A stretch of DNA of 64,000 bases. Source: Hymenobacter nivis (GTDB lineage: Bacteria; Bacteroidota; Bacteroidia; Cytophagales; Hymenobacteraceae). Under the pieces are notes generated by a model, which saw only the letters and a list, made by a program, of their open reading frames with translations, searched no databases and was not told the origin of the DNA. This document shows, one piece after another, positions 52,448-61,667 of this stretch. Every line of letters begins with the position of its first letter. Position 1 is the first letter of the stretch. The stretch covers positions 310,001-374,000 of the forward strand of contig NZ_RCYZ01000001.1 in the NCBI RefSeq assembly GCF_006439025.1. The letters run 5' to 3'. A program made the translations under genes and the position numbers.

Positions 52448-55261
52448 ATGGCTAAACTATTACGTATCTGCTATTTACTGCTGTGGTTTGGCACGGTGGG
52501 GGCCCCGGCCAGCGCCGCGCCGCCCACCATCCCCGGCCGCCTGGTGCTGAAGCTGCGGCCCGGGGGCACACCCGCCGCGCTGGCAGGGGCCCTGGCGCAG
52601 CTCGGGGCCACGGGCTGCCGCCAGAAATTTCCGCACGCGCTGCCGCTTGATTTGGAGAAGCCCGGGGCGGTGGACCTGCTGGCCGTGTACGAGGTGGCCG
52701 TGCCGCCCGGCCTGCCCCTGGCCCGGGCCCGCAAGCTGCTGCTGGGCACCGGCGAGGTGGCCTACGTGGAGCCCCTGTACGTGCGCGCCCCCCTGCAACA
52801 GCCCAACGACCCGCGGGCCGACTCGACCCTCACCGACCCCAACCAGGGCCAGTACTACCTCCGGCAAATCGGGGCCTACCGGGCCTGGGACCTGGCCCCG
52901 GGCGACAGTACGCTGGTCATTGGCATCACCGACGGCGGGGTGCGCTTGACCCACGAAGACCTCAAGGGCCACGTGCAGCACAACTACGCCGACCCCATCA
53001 ACGGCATCGACGACGACAAAGACGGCTACGTGGACAACTTCACGGGCTGGGACCTGGCCAACGGCGACAACAACGCCGGCTTCGACGCCGCCATCATCCA
53101 CGGCACGCTGGCGGCGGGCGTGTGCGCCGCCACCCCCAACAACGGCCGCGGCATTGCCGGCGCGGGCCTCAACTGCCGGTTCCTGCCCCTGAACATTTAC
53201 CCCAACGTGCCCAGCGGCGCATTTGCCGGCTTCGAGGCCATTGTGTACGCCGCCGACCACGGCTGCCGGGTCATCAACATGTCGTGGGGCGGCACGGGCG
53301 GCTACTCCCAGTTTGAGCAGGACGCGTGCACCTACGCCGCCGTGAACCGCGACGCTGTGCTGGTGGCCGCCGCCGGCAACACCAACGCCGACCTGCTCTT
53401 CTACCCTGCTTCCTACGAGCACGTTATCTCGGTGTCGGGCGTCGACAACGCCGACCGCAAGGCCCCCAACGCCACCTACTCGTGGCGCGTGGACCTGGTG
53501 GCCCCCGGCATCGACATCCTCACCACCTACGGCTACCAGGGCACCACCCCGTCGGGGGCCCCCGATGCCGACTACATCGCCGTGGGCGGCACCTCGTTTG
53601 CGGCCCCGCTGGTGGCGGCGGGCGCGGCACTGGTGCGGCAGCGGTTTCCAGCCTACACCGCCGCCCAGGTGGCCGCCCAGCTGCGCCAAACCACCGACCC
53701 CATCGGCGCCGTGGCCGGCAACGCCGCCTTTGCCGGCCGCCTCGGCACCGGCCGCCTCAACCTGTACCGGGCCGTGGCCGCCCCCGCCCGCGAGGTGCGC
53801 GTGACGGCCAGCACCGTGGCCCCCCTGCGCCGGTCCTACGCCCCGGGCACCGCCCTGCGCCTCACGGCCACCGTGCAAAACCTGCTGCAACCCGTGGCCG
53901 GCCTCACCGTCACGCTCACATCCCTCTCGCCCTACGTGGTGGTGACGCAGGGCGCGTTTGCCGTGGGCAACTTGCCTACCCTGGCCACCGCCGACAACGC
54001 CGCCGCGCCCTTTACCGCCGCTGTGGCCGCTACCGGCGTGCCGCTCAACGCCACGGCCGTGCTGCGCTACCGCCTCACGGCCGCCGATGGCTACCAGACC
54101 GACCAGTTTGTGCCGCTGCTGCTCAACCCCGACTACGTGACCCTCGACGCCGGCGACCTGCACCTGACCGTGACCAGCCGCGGCAAGCTGGGCTACGACG
54201 ACCTCGCTGCCACCCTCGGCGACGGGGCCACCTACCAAGGCGAGGGGCCCCTGCTCAGCGAGGGCGGGCTGCTGCTGGCCACCGCCCCCGCCCGCGTGGC
54301 CGACCGCCTGCGCACCAGCGGCGGCAACGTGCGGCAGTCGTTTTTCAGCACGGCCCAAGTCGGCTTTGGGGCCCTGGGGCCCCGGGCCGACCAGCTGGCC
54401 ACGGGCACGTTTCAGGATTCTGTGCCGGCCGCCGGGGCCCCCGTGCGCTCGGTGGGCGTGCGCGTGCGGCAGCGCGCCTACGCCTGGGCCACGGCGGCGC
54501 GCAAAGATTTTGTGGTGCTCGAATACACGCTGCGCAACCTCACCGCCGACACCCTGAAACCCCTGTGCGCCGGCCTGTTCATGGACTGGGACCTGCCCAG
54601 CGCGCCCGGCCGAAACGCCGCCGCCTACGACTCGGCCCGCGCCCTGGGCTACTGCTACGACCTTGCCACGGCCCGCCTCTACGCCGGCGTGCAGCTGCTG
54701 CGCGGCGGGGCCCCGGCCGTGTACTCGCTTAATAACAATGCCCCCGCCGGCAGCCCCGTGCGCCTGGCCGACGGCTTCTCGCCCGCCGAGAAGTACCTCA
54801 CCGTGAGCAGCGGCACGGCCCGTACCCAGCGCATCGCCGGCCTGCCCAACGGGGCCGATGTGTCGCAGGTGGTGGGTACCCGCCTCGCCCGCCTGGCCCC
54901 CGGCGATTCGGTGCGGGTGGCCTTCGCCGTGCTGGCCGCCCGCTCGCTGCCCGAGCTGCAAGCCGCCGCCGACGCGGCCCGCCTCGCCTACGCCATCGTG
55001 CTGCCCACGCGGGCCACCGCCGGGGCCCCCGGCTTCGCTGCCTTCCCCAACCCCACCGCCGGGCCCCTGCGCCTGGAGCTACCCCCCGGCTTCGGCCTCA
55101 CCGAAATCCAGGTGCTGAACGCCCTGGGCCAAACGGTGCTGCGCCGTCCCAGCAGCGGCGCCTCGGCCGAGTTGGATTTGAGCGGCTTGGCCCCGGGCCT
55201 TTACATAGTCAGGGCCCGGGGCACGGGCGGCGTGCTGGCACGCGGGGTGGTACGGCGGTAG
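52448..55261 (+). CDS. Subtilisin-like serine protease (S8) with T9SS sorting domain
   Basis: The protein has 937 residues from ATG 52448 with signal peptide (to PASA). A propeptide (about 25-115) precedes the catalytic domain: D162 (GITDGGVRLTHEDL), H218 (IIHGTLAAG) and S383 (GGTSFAAPLVA) form the triad. DDDKDGYVDN may bind calcium. A beta-sandwich region (about 435-860) follows. The end (FAAFPNPTAGPLRL, VLNALGQTVLRR, LAPGLYIVRARG) is a type A sorting domain, so the protease should be on the surface or secreted. The HGTLAAG box departs from the usual HGTHVAG by having Leu-Ala in place of His-Val. It may be another extracellular tool for glycoprotein breakdown. Confidence 0.94.
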   Translation: MAKLLRICYLLLWFGTVGAPASAAPPTIPGRLVLKLRPGGTPAALAGALAQLGATGCRQKFPHALPLDLEKPGAVDLLAVYEVAVPPGLPLARARKLLLGTGEVAYVEPLYVRAPLQQPNDPRADSTLTDPNQGQYYLRQIGAYRAWDLAPGDSTLVIGITDGGVRLTHEDLKGHVQHNYADPINGIDDDKDGYVDNFTGWDLANGDNNAGFDAAIIHGTLAAGVCAATPNNGRGIAGAGLNCRFLPLNIYPNVPSGAFAGFEAIVYAADHGCRVINMSWGGTGGYSQFEQDACTYAAVNRDAVLVAAAGNTNADLLFYPASYEHVISVSGVDNADRKAPNATYSWRVDLVAPGIDILTTYGYQGTTPSGAPDADYIAVGGTSFAAPLVAAGAALVRQRFPAYTAAQVAAQLRQTTDPIGAVAGNAAFAGRLGTGRLNLYRAVAAPAREVRVTASTVAPLRRSYAPGTALRLTATVQNLLQPVAGLTVTLTSLSPYVVVTQGAFAVGNLPTLATADNAAAPFTAAVAATGVPLNATAVLRYRLTAADGYQTDQFVPLLLNPDYVTLDAGDLHLTVTSRGKLGYDDLAATLGDGATYQGEGPLLSEGGLLLATAPARVADRLRTSGGNVRQSFFSTAQVGFGALGPRADQLATGTFQDSVPAAGAPVRSVGVRVRQRAYAWATAARKDFVVLEYTLRNLTADTLKPLCAGLFMDWDLPSAPGRNAAAYDSARALGYCYDLATARLYAGVQLLRGGAPAVYSLNNNAPAGSPVRLADGFSPAEKYLTVSSGTARTQRIAGLPNGADVSQVVGTRLARLAPGDSVRVAFAVLAARSLPELQAAADAARLAYAIVLPTRATAGAPGFAAFPNPTAGPLRLELPPGFGLTEIQVLNALGQTVLRRPSSGASAELDLSGLAPGLYIVRARGTGGVLARGVVRR

Positions 55262-55667
55262 TTCCGTCGAACGGCTCAACCACAGAAGTATTTGCAGCTG
55301 AACCTAATGAGCTTCATATACTGCGGTGGCCGATGCCGGCGCGACAGGGCATGTGCCAGCGGCGCCAGCGCCTACCACGCCTTGCCCAACCAACACCGGT
55401 GCCGGCACCCGGGGCCCCAGCGTCTCAGAACCGAGGCGCTGGCCCCCCCCGGGTGGCTAGGGCTCCGCGGCCTGGCCCACCCGTGGGGCCCCAGCAGGGC
55501 CGCTCATTTCGATTATTGCAGCCGCAAGCGCCGCCAACTGGCACTCGTCTTCCTGGCTTCACAAGCCTTTTACCTTCAATAACTTGCAAATAATGACCTG
55601 AATGTTCGTGCTTGATTGGGTCACCTCATCTTTGGTTAACATGGTCGAAATACACGTAACAATGCCG

Positions 55668-55675
55668 TAGCTTTG
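55668..55675 (+). promoter_or_regulatory. -7 element upstream of the pyrBC leader
   Basis: TAGCTTTG is a perfect TAnnTTTG. No -33 TTG is at the right spacing. The start would be near 55680, about 385 nt before pyrB. Confidence 0.45.
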
Positions 55676-55824
55676 CACCGTGCTTCAACCAAAAAACCTG
55701 TTGACGAAGCGCGGAATCCTGCTCGGCTGGGAACCGCGAATGGACCGCAAGGTCTTCGCCACCATTGGTTTTCCTGATTTTGCCTTTGGCGTTTCCGTTG
55801 TTTTTTCTGATTGTTGCCCCGCCG

Positions 55825-55852
55825 CCGTTTCGGATTCCGAAACGGTTTTTTT
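55825..55852 (+). terminator. Intrinsic terminator inside the pyrB leader (possible attenuator)
   Basis: CCGTTTCGGA (55825-55834) pairs with TCCGAAACGG (55836-55845), then seven T (55846-55852). It lies between the -7 element and pyrB. Confidence 0.72.
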
Positions 55853-56065
55853 ATGCCCGTTGAGTGCGTGGCTGCTGCCGGGCAATCCTGCCAGCCAGCG
55901 TCCCCTGGGCTCCCCCTGGGGCCCCCACCCCCTGCCCCAGCCGGGCCGGCGGCCGCCATTGCCTCGGCCCGTGCCGGCAGCCGGCCACTCCGCCAGAAGC
56001 ATTGGCAGATAATACTTTACCTTATTCGTTTCAGCTAGTCAACCTCATTTTTCCTTCCATTCGGT

Positions 56066-57046
56066 ATGGCACGTAAAGACCTGCTCGACATCGCATCCCT
56101 TCAGCGCGAGGAAATCGAGTTCCTACTCGACCAATCCACGTCCTTCAAGAAACTGTTCACCCACTCGGTGAAGAAAATCCCCGCCCTTGAGGGCAAGTCC
56201 GTGCTCATGCTGTTCTACGAGGCCAGCACCCGCACGCACTCCTCCTTCGAGGTAGCGGCCAAGCGCCTCTCGGCGGAGGTCACCAATTTCGACGTCGCCC
56301 ACTCCTCCATCACCAAGGGCGAGTCGGTGCGCGAAACGATTGAGACGCTCCAAGCCATGCGCACCGATTACATCATCGTGCGCCACAGTCACCCTGGCCT
56401 ACCCGGCATGATAGCCCGCCAGACCACGGCGTCGGTCATCAACGCCGGCGATGGCGCCCACGAGCACCCTACCCAGGCCCTGCTCGACGCCTTCACCATT
56501 CGGGAGAAATTTCCCGACCCTAGGGGCAAAAAAGTCCTCATCATCGGTGACATCCTTCACTCCCGCGTGGCACGCTCTACCAGCACGCTGCTGCAAAAGC
56601 TGGGAGTCGAGGTTGCGTACCTCGGGCCGGGCTCGCTGGTGCCTAAATACGTCCCGGAAAGCATCCCCCGCTTCACCGACTACGAAGCGGCCATGGCCTG
56701 GGGCCCCGATGTGGTGTACCTGCTCCGCGTGCAAATGGAGCGCCAGGACGTGCAGTTTTTCCCCAGCGTGCGCGAATACCACCGGGTCTACGGCATTACC
56801 ACCGCCCGGCTGGCCGAAATCCGCGACCGTGGCCTCTACATCATGCACCCCGGCCCCGTAAACCGGGGCGTGGAGCTCTGCGACGCCGTGATGGACTACG
56901 AGCGCAGCCTCATCACCAACCAGGTTGAAAACGGGATTTCCATTCGCATGGCCGTACTCGACTGGCTCACGCCGGGCGGGGAATTCCCGAAGCAAGAAGC
57001 CTATACCGCGCGGCAACGGACTAGCTCGTCGGTGATTATGCCCTAA
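56066..57046 (+). CDS. pyrB: Aspartate carbamoyltransferase catalytic subunit
   Basis: The protein has 326 residues from ATG 56066. The carbamoyl-phosphate site YEASTRTHSSFEVAAKRL, the Asp-site region HEHPTQALLDAFTIRE, HSRVARSTSTLLQKLG and HPGPVNRGVEL are all standard. It makes N-carbamoyl-L-aspartate from carbamoyl phosphate and aspartate, the committed step of pyrimidine synthesis. pyrC follows after 77 bp. A leader terminator upstream suggests attenuation control. No pyrI or pyrR was found in the window. Confidence 0.96.
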   Translation: MARKDLLDIASLQREEIEFLLDQSTSFKKLFTHSVKKIPALEGKSVLMLFYEASTRTHSSFEVAAKRLSAEVTNFDVAHSSITKGESVRETIETLQAMRTDYIIVRHSHPGLPGMIARQTTASVINAGDGAHEHPTQALLDAFTIREKFPDPRGKKVLIIGDILHSRVARSTSTLLQKLGVEVAYLGPGSLVPKYVPESIPRFTDYEAAMAWGPDVVYLLRVQMERQDVQFFPSVREYHRVYGITTARLAEIRDRGLYIMHPGPVNRGVELCDAVMDYERSLITNQVENGISIRMAVLDWLTPGGEFPKQEAYTARQRTSSSVIMP

Positions 57047-57123
57047 GCGTCCGCCACGACGACTGACTCCACTCTTTAGTTACATCTCTCATAACCCTAG
57101 CGGTTTACAGCAATTACTACTTC

Positions 57124-58401
57124 ATGCTGCTTCTTCAAAACGCCCGCATCGCCTCCGAAAATTCATCCGTGCTGCTTGAGAGCGATGTCCTGATTGTCGA
57201 AGGAAAAATTCAGGACATCGGCCCCAACCTAGCCGTTCCCAAGGATGCCCGCGTTATCGACGCGCGAGGCCGGGTGCTGATGCCAGGCATGTTTGATGCC
57301 CACGTCCACTTCCGCGCTCCCGGCTTTGAAAACAAGGAAACCATTACTACGGGCAGCGAGGCGGCCATCAACGGCGGCATTACCGGCGTGGTGATGATGC
57401 CTAATACCCGCCCGGCCCTCGACTCGGCGACTACCGTGGCTACGGTGCTGGAGAATGCGAAGGACCGCTCGCGCATTCCGGTGTATACCTCTGGCTGCGT
57501 CACCAAGAACCGCGAGGGCAAGGAACTGGCCGAAATTGAGGGCATGCGCGGCCTCGGCGTGAAAATGCTCACCGACGACGGCGACACCACCAACGACCCG
57601 GCCGTGCTGCTGCGGGCGATGCAGTACGCCACCGAGTTCGGGATGTTTTTTGCCAGCCACTGCGAGGTACCGGAGTTAGCTGGGCCGCGCGCCCTCAACG
57701 AAGGCGTGATGAGCTACCGGCTCGGCATCAAGGGCTCGCCAGCGTGCGCCGAGGAAATTATTATTGACCGCGACATCCGGCTGGCCCGGGCGGCGGGCGC
57801 GCACGTGCACATCCAGCACGTGTCGAGCAAGCTCGGTATGGAGACCATCCGCTGGTGGAAATCGCGCGGTGATGTGAAAGTGACGGCCGAAGTGGCTCCG
57901 CACCACCTACTATTCACCGACGAGCACATCGGCGACTACGACACGAACTACAAGATGAACCCGCCGCTGCGCACGCAGGCCGACTGCGACGCGCTGCTCG
58001 AAGGGCTTAAGGAAGGCGTTTTCGACCTTATCGCCACCGACCACGCGCCGCACACGCCGTTCGAGAAAGCCCAGGATTTTATCAGCGCGCCCAATGGTAT
58101 TACCGGCCTGGATACAGCCCTGGTGTCGCTTCACCACTTCTTCGTCGAGCCCGGCAAATTTGGGTGGGACCTGGTGGTAAAGCGCTACTCGGCTGAGCCC
58201 CGCCGCTTGATGGGGCTGCCGGTACCCGCCATCGAAATCGGCCAGCAAGCCAATTGTGTCTTGTTCGACACCGAAGCAGAAACGACCTTCACGCGAGATT
58301 TCATGAAATCTAAATCCCAGAATACGCCCTTCATCGACCAGACGTTGAAAGGCCGGGTGGACCTAGTGATTTTAGGCACCGAAATCCTGCTGGAGCGCTA
58401 A
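57124..58401 (+). CDS. pyrC: Dihydroorotase
   Basis: The protein has 425 residues from ATG 57124. Amidohydrolase motifs: metal ligands DAHVHFRAPGFENKE (His-x-His), HIQHVSSK and ATDHAPHT with the catalytic Asp. It closes carbamoyl-aspartate to dihydroorotate, the step after PyrB. It is 77 bp after pyrB on the same strand and ends at a terminator (58424-58459). The length and the early position of the His-x-His are as expected for the larger type I (PyrC/AllB-like) dihydroorotases. Confidence 0.93.
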   Translation: MLLLQNARIASENSSVLLESDVLIVEGKIQDIGPNLAVPKDARVIDARGRVLMPGMFDAHVHFRAPGFENKETITTGSEAAINGGITGVVMMPNTRPALDSATTVATVLENAKDRSRIPVYTSGCVTKNREGKELAEIEGMRGLGVKMLTDDGDTTNDPAVLLRAMQYATEFGMFFASHCEVPELAGPRALNEGVMSYRLGIKGSPACAEEIIIDRDIRLARAAGAHVHIQHVSSKLGMETIRWWKSRGDVKVTAEVAPHHLLFTDEHIGDYDTNYKMNPPLRTQADCDALLEGLKEGVFDLIATDHAPHTPFEKAQDFISAPNGITGLDTALVSLHHFFVEPGKFGWDLVVKRYSAEPRRLMGLPVPAIEIGQQANCVLFDTEAETTFTRDFMKSKSQNTPFIDQTLKGRVDLVILGTEILLER

Positions 58402-58423
58402 TTAGTTAGTACCCCCAGTCCTG

Positions 58424-58459
58424 AAATATCCCGGAATTCGAGGGAATTCCGGGATATTT
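58424..58459 (+). terminator. Intrinsic terminator after pyrC
   Basis: AAATATCCCGGAATTC (58424-58439) pairs perfectly with 58444-58459 (loop GAGG), followed by T. Confidence 0.93.
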
Positions 58460-58645
58460 TTTTGCAGCATTTCCGTCCACAAAACACACCAGGAGCACGG
58501 GAACAATCCATTAAAACAACTGGCTTGCAGCTATAAATCAGCACCATAAAGCGCGTTTTTCATCGACCGGGAATCCTGATAAATGCCCACTTTTAATTAT
58601 TTATCGGCTCAATTTATGAGGTCTATTCCCGAATTAGAGAAACAA

Positions 58646-58685
58646 AAAAAGGTGAACGCGCTCCGCTCGGCATGTTCACCTTTTT
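58646..58685. terminator. Second terminator between pyrC and the GH92 gene
   Basis: AAAAAGGTGAAC (58646-58657) pairs with GTTCACCTTTTT (58674-58685), with A and T runs on either side. On the minus strand it ends the GH92 gene. Confidence 0.9.
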
Positions 58686-58742
58686 AATTGCAATCCTATT
58701 TATTAAAAAGCAATAAACAGCGCTGGCTCAATTGCCCAGATT

Positions 58743-61040
58743 TTATTGCTTCTTCGGCTTACTGCCCATCACAAACGCCAGCTCACCGCCGCTCATCACT
58801 TCGGCTACGGGGAGGAACGGGCGCGTCAGGAGCTTGCCGTTGAGACGGGCGGACTGGACGTAGACGTTTTTGGTGCCCTGGTTTTTGACGGTGACGGTGA
58901 AGGTTTTGCCGTTTTCGAGGCGCAGCGTGGCGCCTTGCACGGCAGGGCTGCCCAGGGCGTACTCGCCCGAGGCAGGGGCCACGGGGTAGAAGCCCAGGGC
59001 GCTGAAGATGTACCAGGCGCTCATCTGGCCGCAGTCGTCGTTGCCGCCCAGGCCGTCGGGCGTGGGGTGGTACATCTTGGGCAGGATCATGCGCACGCGG
59101 GCCTGGGTTTTCCAGGGCTGGTCGGTCCAGTTGTAGAGGTAGGCCACGTGGTGGGCGGGCTCGTTGCCGTGCACGTAGTTGCCGATGATGCCGTCGCGGG
59201 TGATGTCCTCGGTTTCGGCGAAGAACTTGTCGGGCAGGCTCATCGTGAACAGCGAATCGAGGTGCGGCACGAAGCGGGCGTTGCCGCCCATCTTGGCAAT
59301 CAGGCCGGCGGGGTCGTGGGGCACGGCGAGGCTGTAGTTCCAAGCGTTGCCCTCGATAAAGCCCTGGCCGTTGGTGCTCAGCACGTCAAACTTGGCCCGG
59401 AACGTGCCGTCGGCCGCGCGGGGCCGCATGTAGCCGATGCGGGCGTCGTACACGTTTTGCCAGTTGCCGGCCCGCTTGCTGAATTCCTGGTAGAGGTCGG
59501 CGTGGCCCAGCTTTTGGGCCAGCTGGGCAATGCACCAGTCGTCGAGGGCATACTCGAGGGTGGTGGACACAGAGGTGCCGCTGCGGCCGTCGGGCACGTA
59601 GCCGCGGTCCAGGTAGTCGCCCAGCCCGTCGTACCAGCGGTGGCGGGCGGTGGCCACGCAGGCGGCCAGGGCCCGCTCGCCCTGCGCCGCCGGCACCGTG
59701 CCGGTGAGCACGGCGTCGGCCAGCACGGAAACGCTGTGGTAGCCGCTCATGCACCAGTTTTCGTTGGCGTAGTGGCTCCACACGGGCAGCATGTGTTCGG
59801 CGCTCTGGTCGTAGTGCGCCAGCATGGATTGCACCATGTCGGCGTTGCGCTTGGGCTGAATCAGGTTAAAGAGCGGGTGCAGGGCCCTAAACGTGTCCCA
59901 GAGCGAAAACGTGGTGTAGTTGGTGAAGCCCTCGGCCTGGTGGTTGTTCTGGTCGAGGCCGCGGTACTGGCCGTCCACGTCCTGGTACATGGTCGGGGTG
60001 AGGCAGGCGTGGTACATGGCCGTGTAGAAGTTGTCCTTGTCCGTTTTCGAACCCTGGATTTCGACCTTGCCCAGCTCCTGCTGCCACAGCTGCTGGCCCT
60101 GGCGGCGCAGGGCGTCGAAGTCCCAGCCCGGGGCCTCAGCGCGCAGGTTGCGCAGGGCCCCGGCGGTGCTCGTGGAGGAAAGCGCCATTTTCAGCAGCAC
60201 CTGCTCGCCGGCCTTGGTGGCGAAGTCGAAGTGCAGGCGCAGCTGGTGGCCGGCCAGGTCGGGCCAGTCGTGCACCTGGTCGAAGCGGCCCCAGAAGCCG
60301 CGGTAGGGCTCCTTCTGGTCGTAGTTGCGGCTGCCAAAGTGGGCGAAGGGCTTGGAAAAGGCCAGCGCGAAGTATTCGGTGCGGGTGCGGCCCCAGCCGT
60401 TGGTTTGGCGGTAGCCGGTCACCAGCGAGTCGTTCTCCACGCGCACAAACGTCCACACGTTTTTGCCCGGGTAGTTGTAAATCCCGGCCATCAAATCGAG
60501 CACGATGTGCGCGTCGTTGGCCTGCGGAAACGTGTAGCGGTGCACGCCCACCCGGGCCGTGGCCGTGAGCTCGGCCAGCACGCCGGGGTCGTCGAGCTTA
60601 ACGCGGTAGTAGGCGGGCTCGGCCACCTCGGTTTTGTGCGAGTAGCGCGAGCGGTAGCCGCTGCCGGGCCGGGCGGCGGTGCCGGGGTTGAGGCGCAGGG
60701 GCCCCACGGTGGGCATCACCAAAAAGTCGCCGAGGTCGGAGTGGCCCGTGCCGCTGAAGTGCGTGTGGCTGAAGCCCACGATGGTGGGGTCGTCGTACTG
60801 GTAACCGGCGCAGTAGCGGTACACGTCGGGGTTGTACTTGCCGTCGGCCGTGGCGTAGGCCAGCGTGTCGGTGTCGGGGCTGAGCTGCACCATGCCGAAG
60901 GGCACCGTGGCGCCGGGAAAGGTGTGGCCCATTTTGGCGGTGCCCACCAGCGGGTGGGCGTACTGCACGAGGTTGGCGGGGCCCTGGGCATGGGCGGCCC
61001 CGGCCAGGCCCAGGAGCAGGGCCAGCGTTGCTGTTTTCAT
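58743..61040 (-). CDS. GH92 family alpha-mannosidase (second copy), exported
   Basis: The protein has 765 residues from ATG 61040, where a signal peptide (LALLLGLAGAAHAQ) begins; longer frames are rejected. GH92 signatures: YAHPLVGTAKMGHTFPGATVPFGMVQLSPD, FSHTHFSGTGHSDLGD, TFSLWDTFRALHPLFN, GNEPAHH and GGNDDCGQMSAWY with D668/D669 in the calcium/active-site cluster. It should trim alpha-mannose from N-glycans or mannans. It stands alone, far from the glycosidase run. Its Asp-Asp in place of the Glu-Asp at the same motif in the 7824 paralogue may bear on specificity (inference). Confidence 0.93.
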   Translation of the reverse strand: MKTATLALLLGLAGAAHAQGPANLVQYAHPLVGTAKMGHTFPGATVPFGMVQLSPDTDTLAYATADGKYNPDVYRYCAGYQYDDPTIVGFSHTHFSGTGHSDLGDFLVMPTVGPLRLNPGTAARPGSGYRSRYSHKTEVAEPAYYRVKLDDPGVLAELTATARVGVHRYTFPQANDAHIVLDLMAGIYNYPGKNVWTFVRVENDSLVTGYRQTNGWGRTRTEYFALAFSKPFAHFGSRNYDQKEPYRGFWGRFDQVHDWPDLAGHQLRLHFDFATKAGEQVLLKMALSSTSTAGALRNLRAEAPGWDFDALRRQGQQLWQQELGKVEIQGSKTDKDNFYTAMYHACLTPTMYQDVDGQYRGLDQNNHQAEGFTNYTTFSLWDTFRALHPLFNLIQPKRNADMVQSMLAHYDQSAEHMLPVWSHYANENWCMSGYHSVSVLADAVLTGTVPAAQGERALAACVATARHRWYDGLGDYLDRGYVPDGRSGTSVSTTLEYALDDWCIAQLAQKLGHADLYQEFSKRAGNWQNVYDARIGYMRPRAADGTFRAKFDVLSTNGQGFIEGNAWNYSLAVPHDPAGLIAKMGGNARFVPHLDSLFTMSLPDKFFAETEDITRDGIIGNYVHGNEPAHHVAYLYNWTDQPWKTQARVRMILPKMYHPTPDGLGGNDDCGQMSAWYIFSALGFYPVAPASGEYALGSPAVQGATLRLENGKTFTVTVKNQGTKNVYVQSARLNGKLLTRPFLPVAEVMSGGELAFVMGSKPKKQ

Positions 61041-61318
61041 GCCAGCAAATAAAGGCCGCCGGTCCATATACGGGCCGCTGGCGGGGCCGGGGGCCCTATT
61101 TTGCAACCCCCGGGGCCCTTTCGCTCAGCAGCTATTATGTTTAGCAAATAGCCGTTTTCGCGGCAGAAAGGGGCCCAGGCCGCAATGGCGCGTTTGGGGC
61201 CCTAATGGGGCATAAAGTATTTTTAATGAGATTTTAATCTGAAACTCATAACAATTTTCTAGTATTGACGCTGTAATAAAAATACTGCCAATATTTTTAG
61301 CGTATCACAATTATTTCG

Positions 61319-61326
61319 TATCTTTG
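61319..61326 (+). promoter_or_regulatory. -7 element with almost no leader before a small gene
   Basis: TATCTTTG, a perfect TAnnTTTG, ends 3 nt before ATG 61330. The transcript is likely leaderless. Confidence 0.5.
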
Positions 61327-61329
61327 AGT

Positions 61330-61578
61330 ATGTCCAACGTCAAGCTCCCGACCCCCGCTCCCGTGCAGCTTTTCGCCCGCTGCGTGAACGCCGACCACCG
61401 CCCCACCGACTTCATCGGCGACTGGCCCGCGGCTGGCCGCGTGTACCCCGTGCGGGTGCTGCCCCACGTGCACACCGGTGCGCCGCAGGTGCACGTGCTG
61501 GGTTTCCACGCCGAGCGCCCCTACGGTGCCTTTGCCGCCCACCGCTTCGAGCAGGTGGCCGAGCTCTGGCTCAACTAA
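61330..61578 (+). CDS. Small uncharacterised protein
   Basis: The protein has 82 residues from ATG 61330. It has no signal peptide. The sequence (VKLPTPAPVQLFARCVNAD, VYPVRVLPHVHTGAPQVHVLGF, FAAHRFEQVAELWLN) suggests a compact beta-alpha fold; one Cys and several His are present. I do not recognise it. A perfect -7 element sits just upstream and a terminator at 61608-61642. Confidence 0.65.
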   Translation: MSNVKLPTPAPVQLFARCVNADHRPTDFIGDWPAAGRVYPVRVLPHVHTGAPQVHVLGFHAERPYGAFAAHRFEQVAELWLN

Positions 61579-61607
61579 CCCCATCCTTCGCCCGCAGCCA
61601 AGCTGCG

Positions 61608-61642
61608 AAAAGCCCCGACGGCCAACGGCCCGCGGGGCTTTT
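61608..61642. terminator. Bidirectional intrinsic terminator
   Basis: AAAAGCCCCG (61608-61617) pairs with CGGGGCTTTT (61633-61642). It separates convergent genes. Confidence 0.85.
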
Positions 61643-61667
61643 TCATGCGCGGTGGGGCCCCGGGGCC

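Larger units (their letters stand above)
55262..56065. other. Long leader and gap upstream of pyrB
   Basis: The first 350 bases show nothing coding. A perfect -7 element is at 55668, and a terminator hairpin with T7 is at 55825-55852, about 215 nt before the pyrB ATG. Between them is pyrimidine-rich sequence (TTTTCC, TTTTTTCT). A 110-codon frame starting 55680 has no recognisable domain. See the pyr leader finding. Confidence 0.55.
58402..58742. other. Intergenic gap with two terminators
   Basis: A pyrC terminator at 58424-58459 is followed by about 180 AT-rich bases without a gene and then a second terminator at 58646-58685. Confidence 0.65.

Noticed and set aside
55680..56012. 110-codon frame in the pyrB leader considered as pyrR
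   Set aside because: The frame has none of the PRTase motifs expected of PyrR and crosses the terminator; at most a leader peptide could be read from its start.
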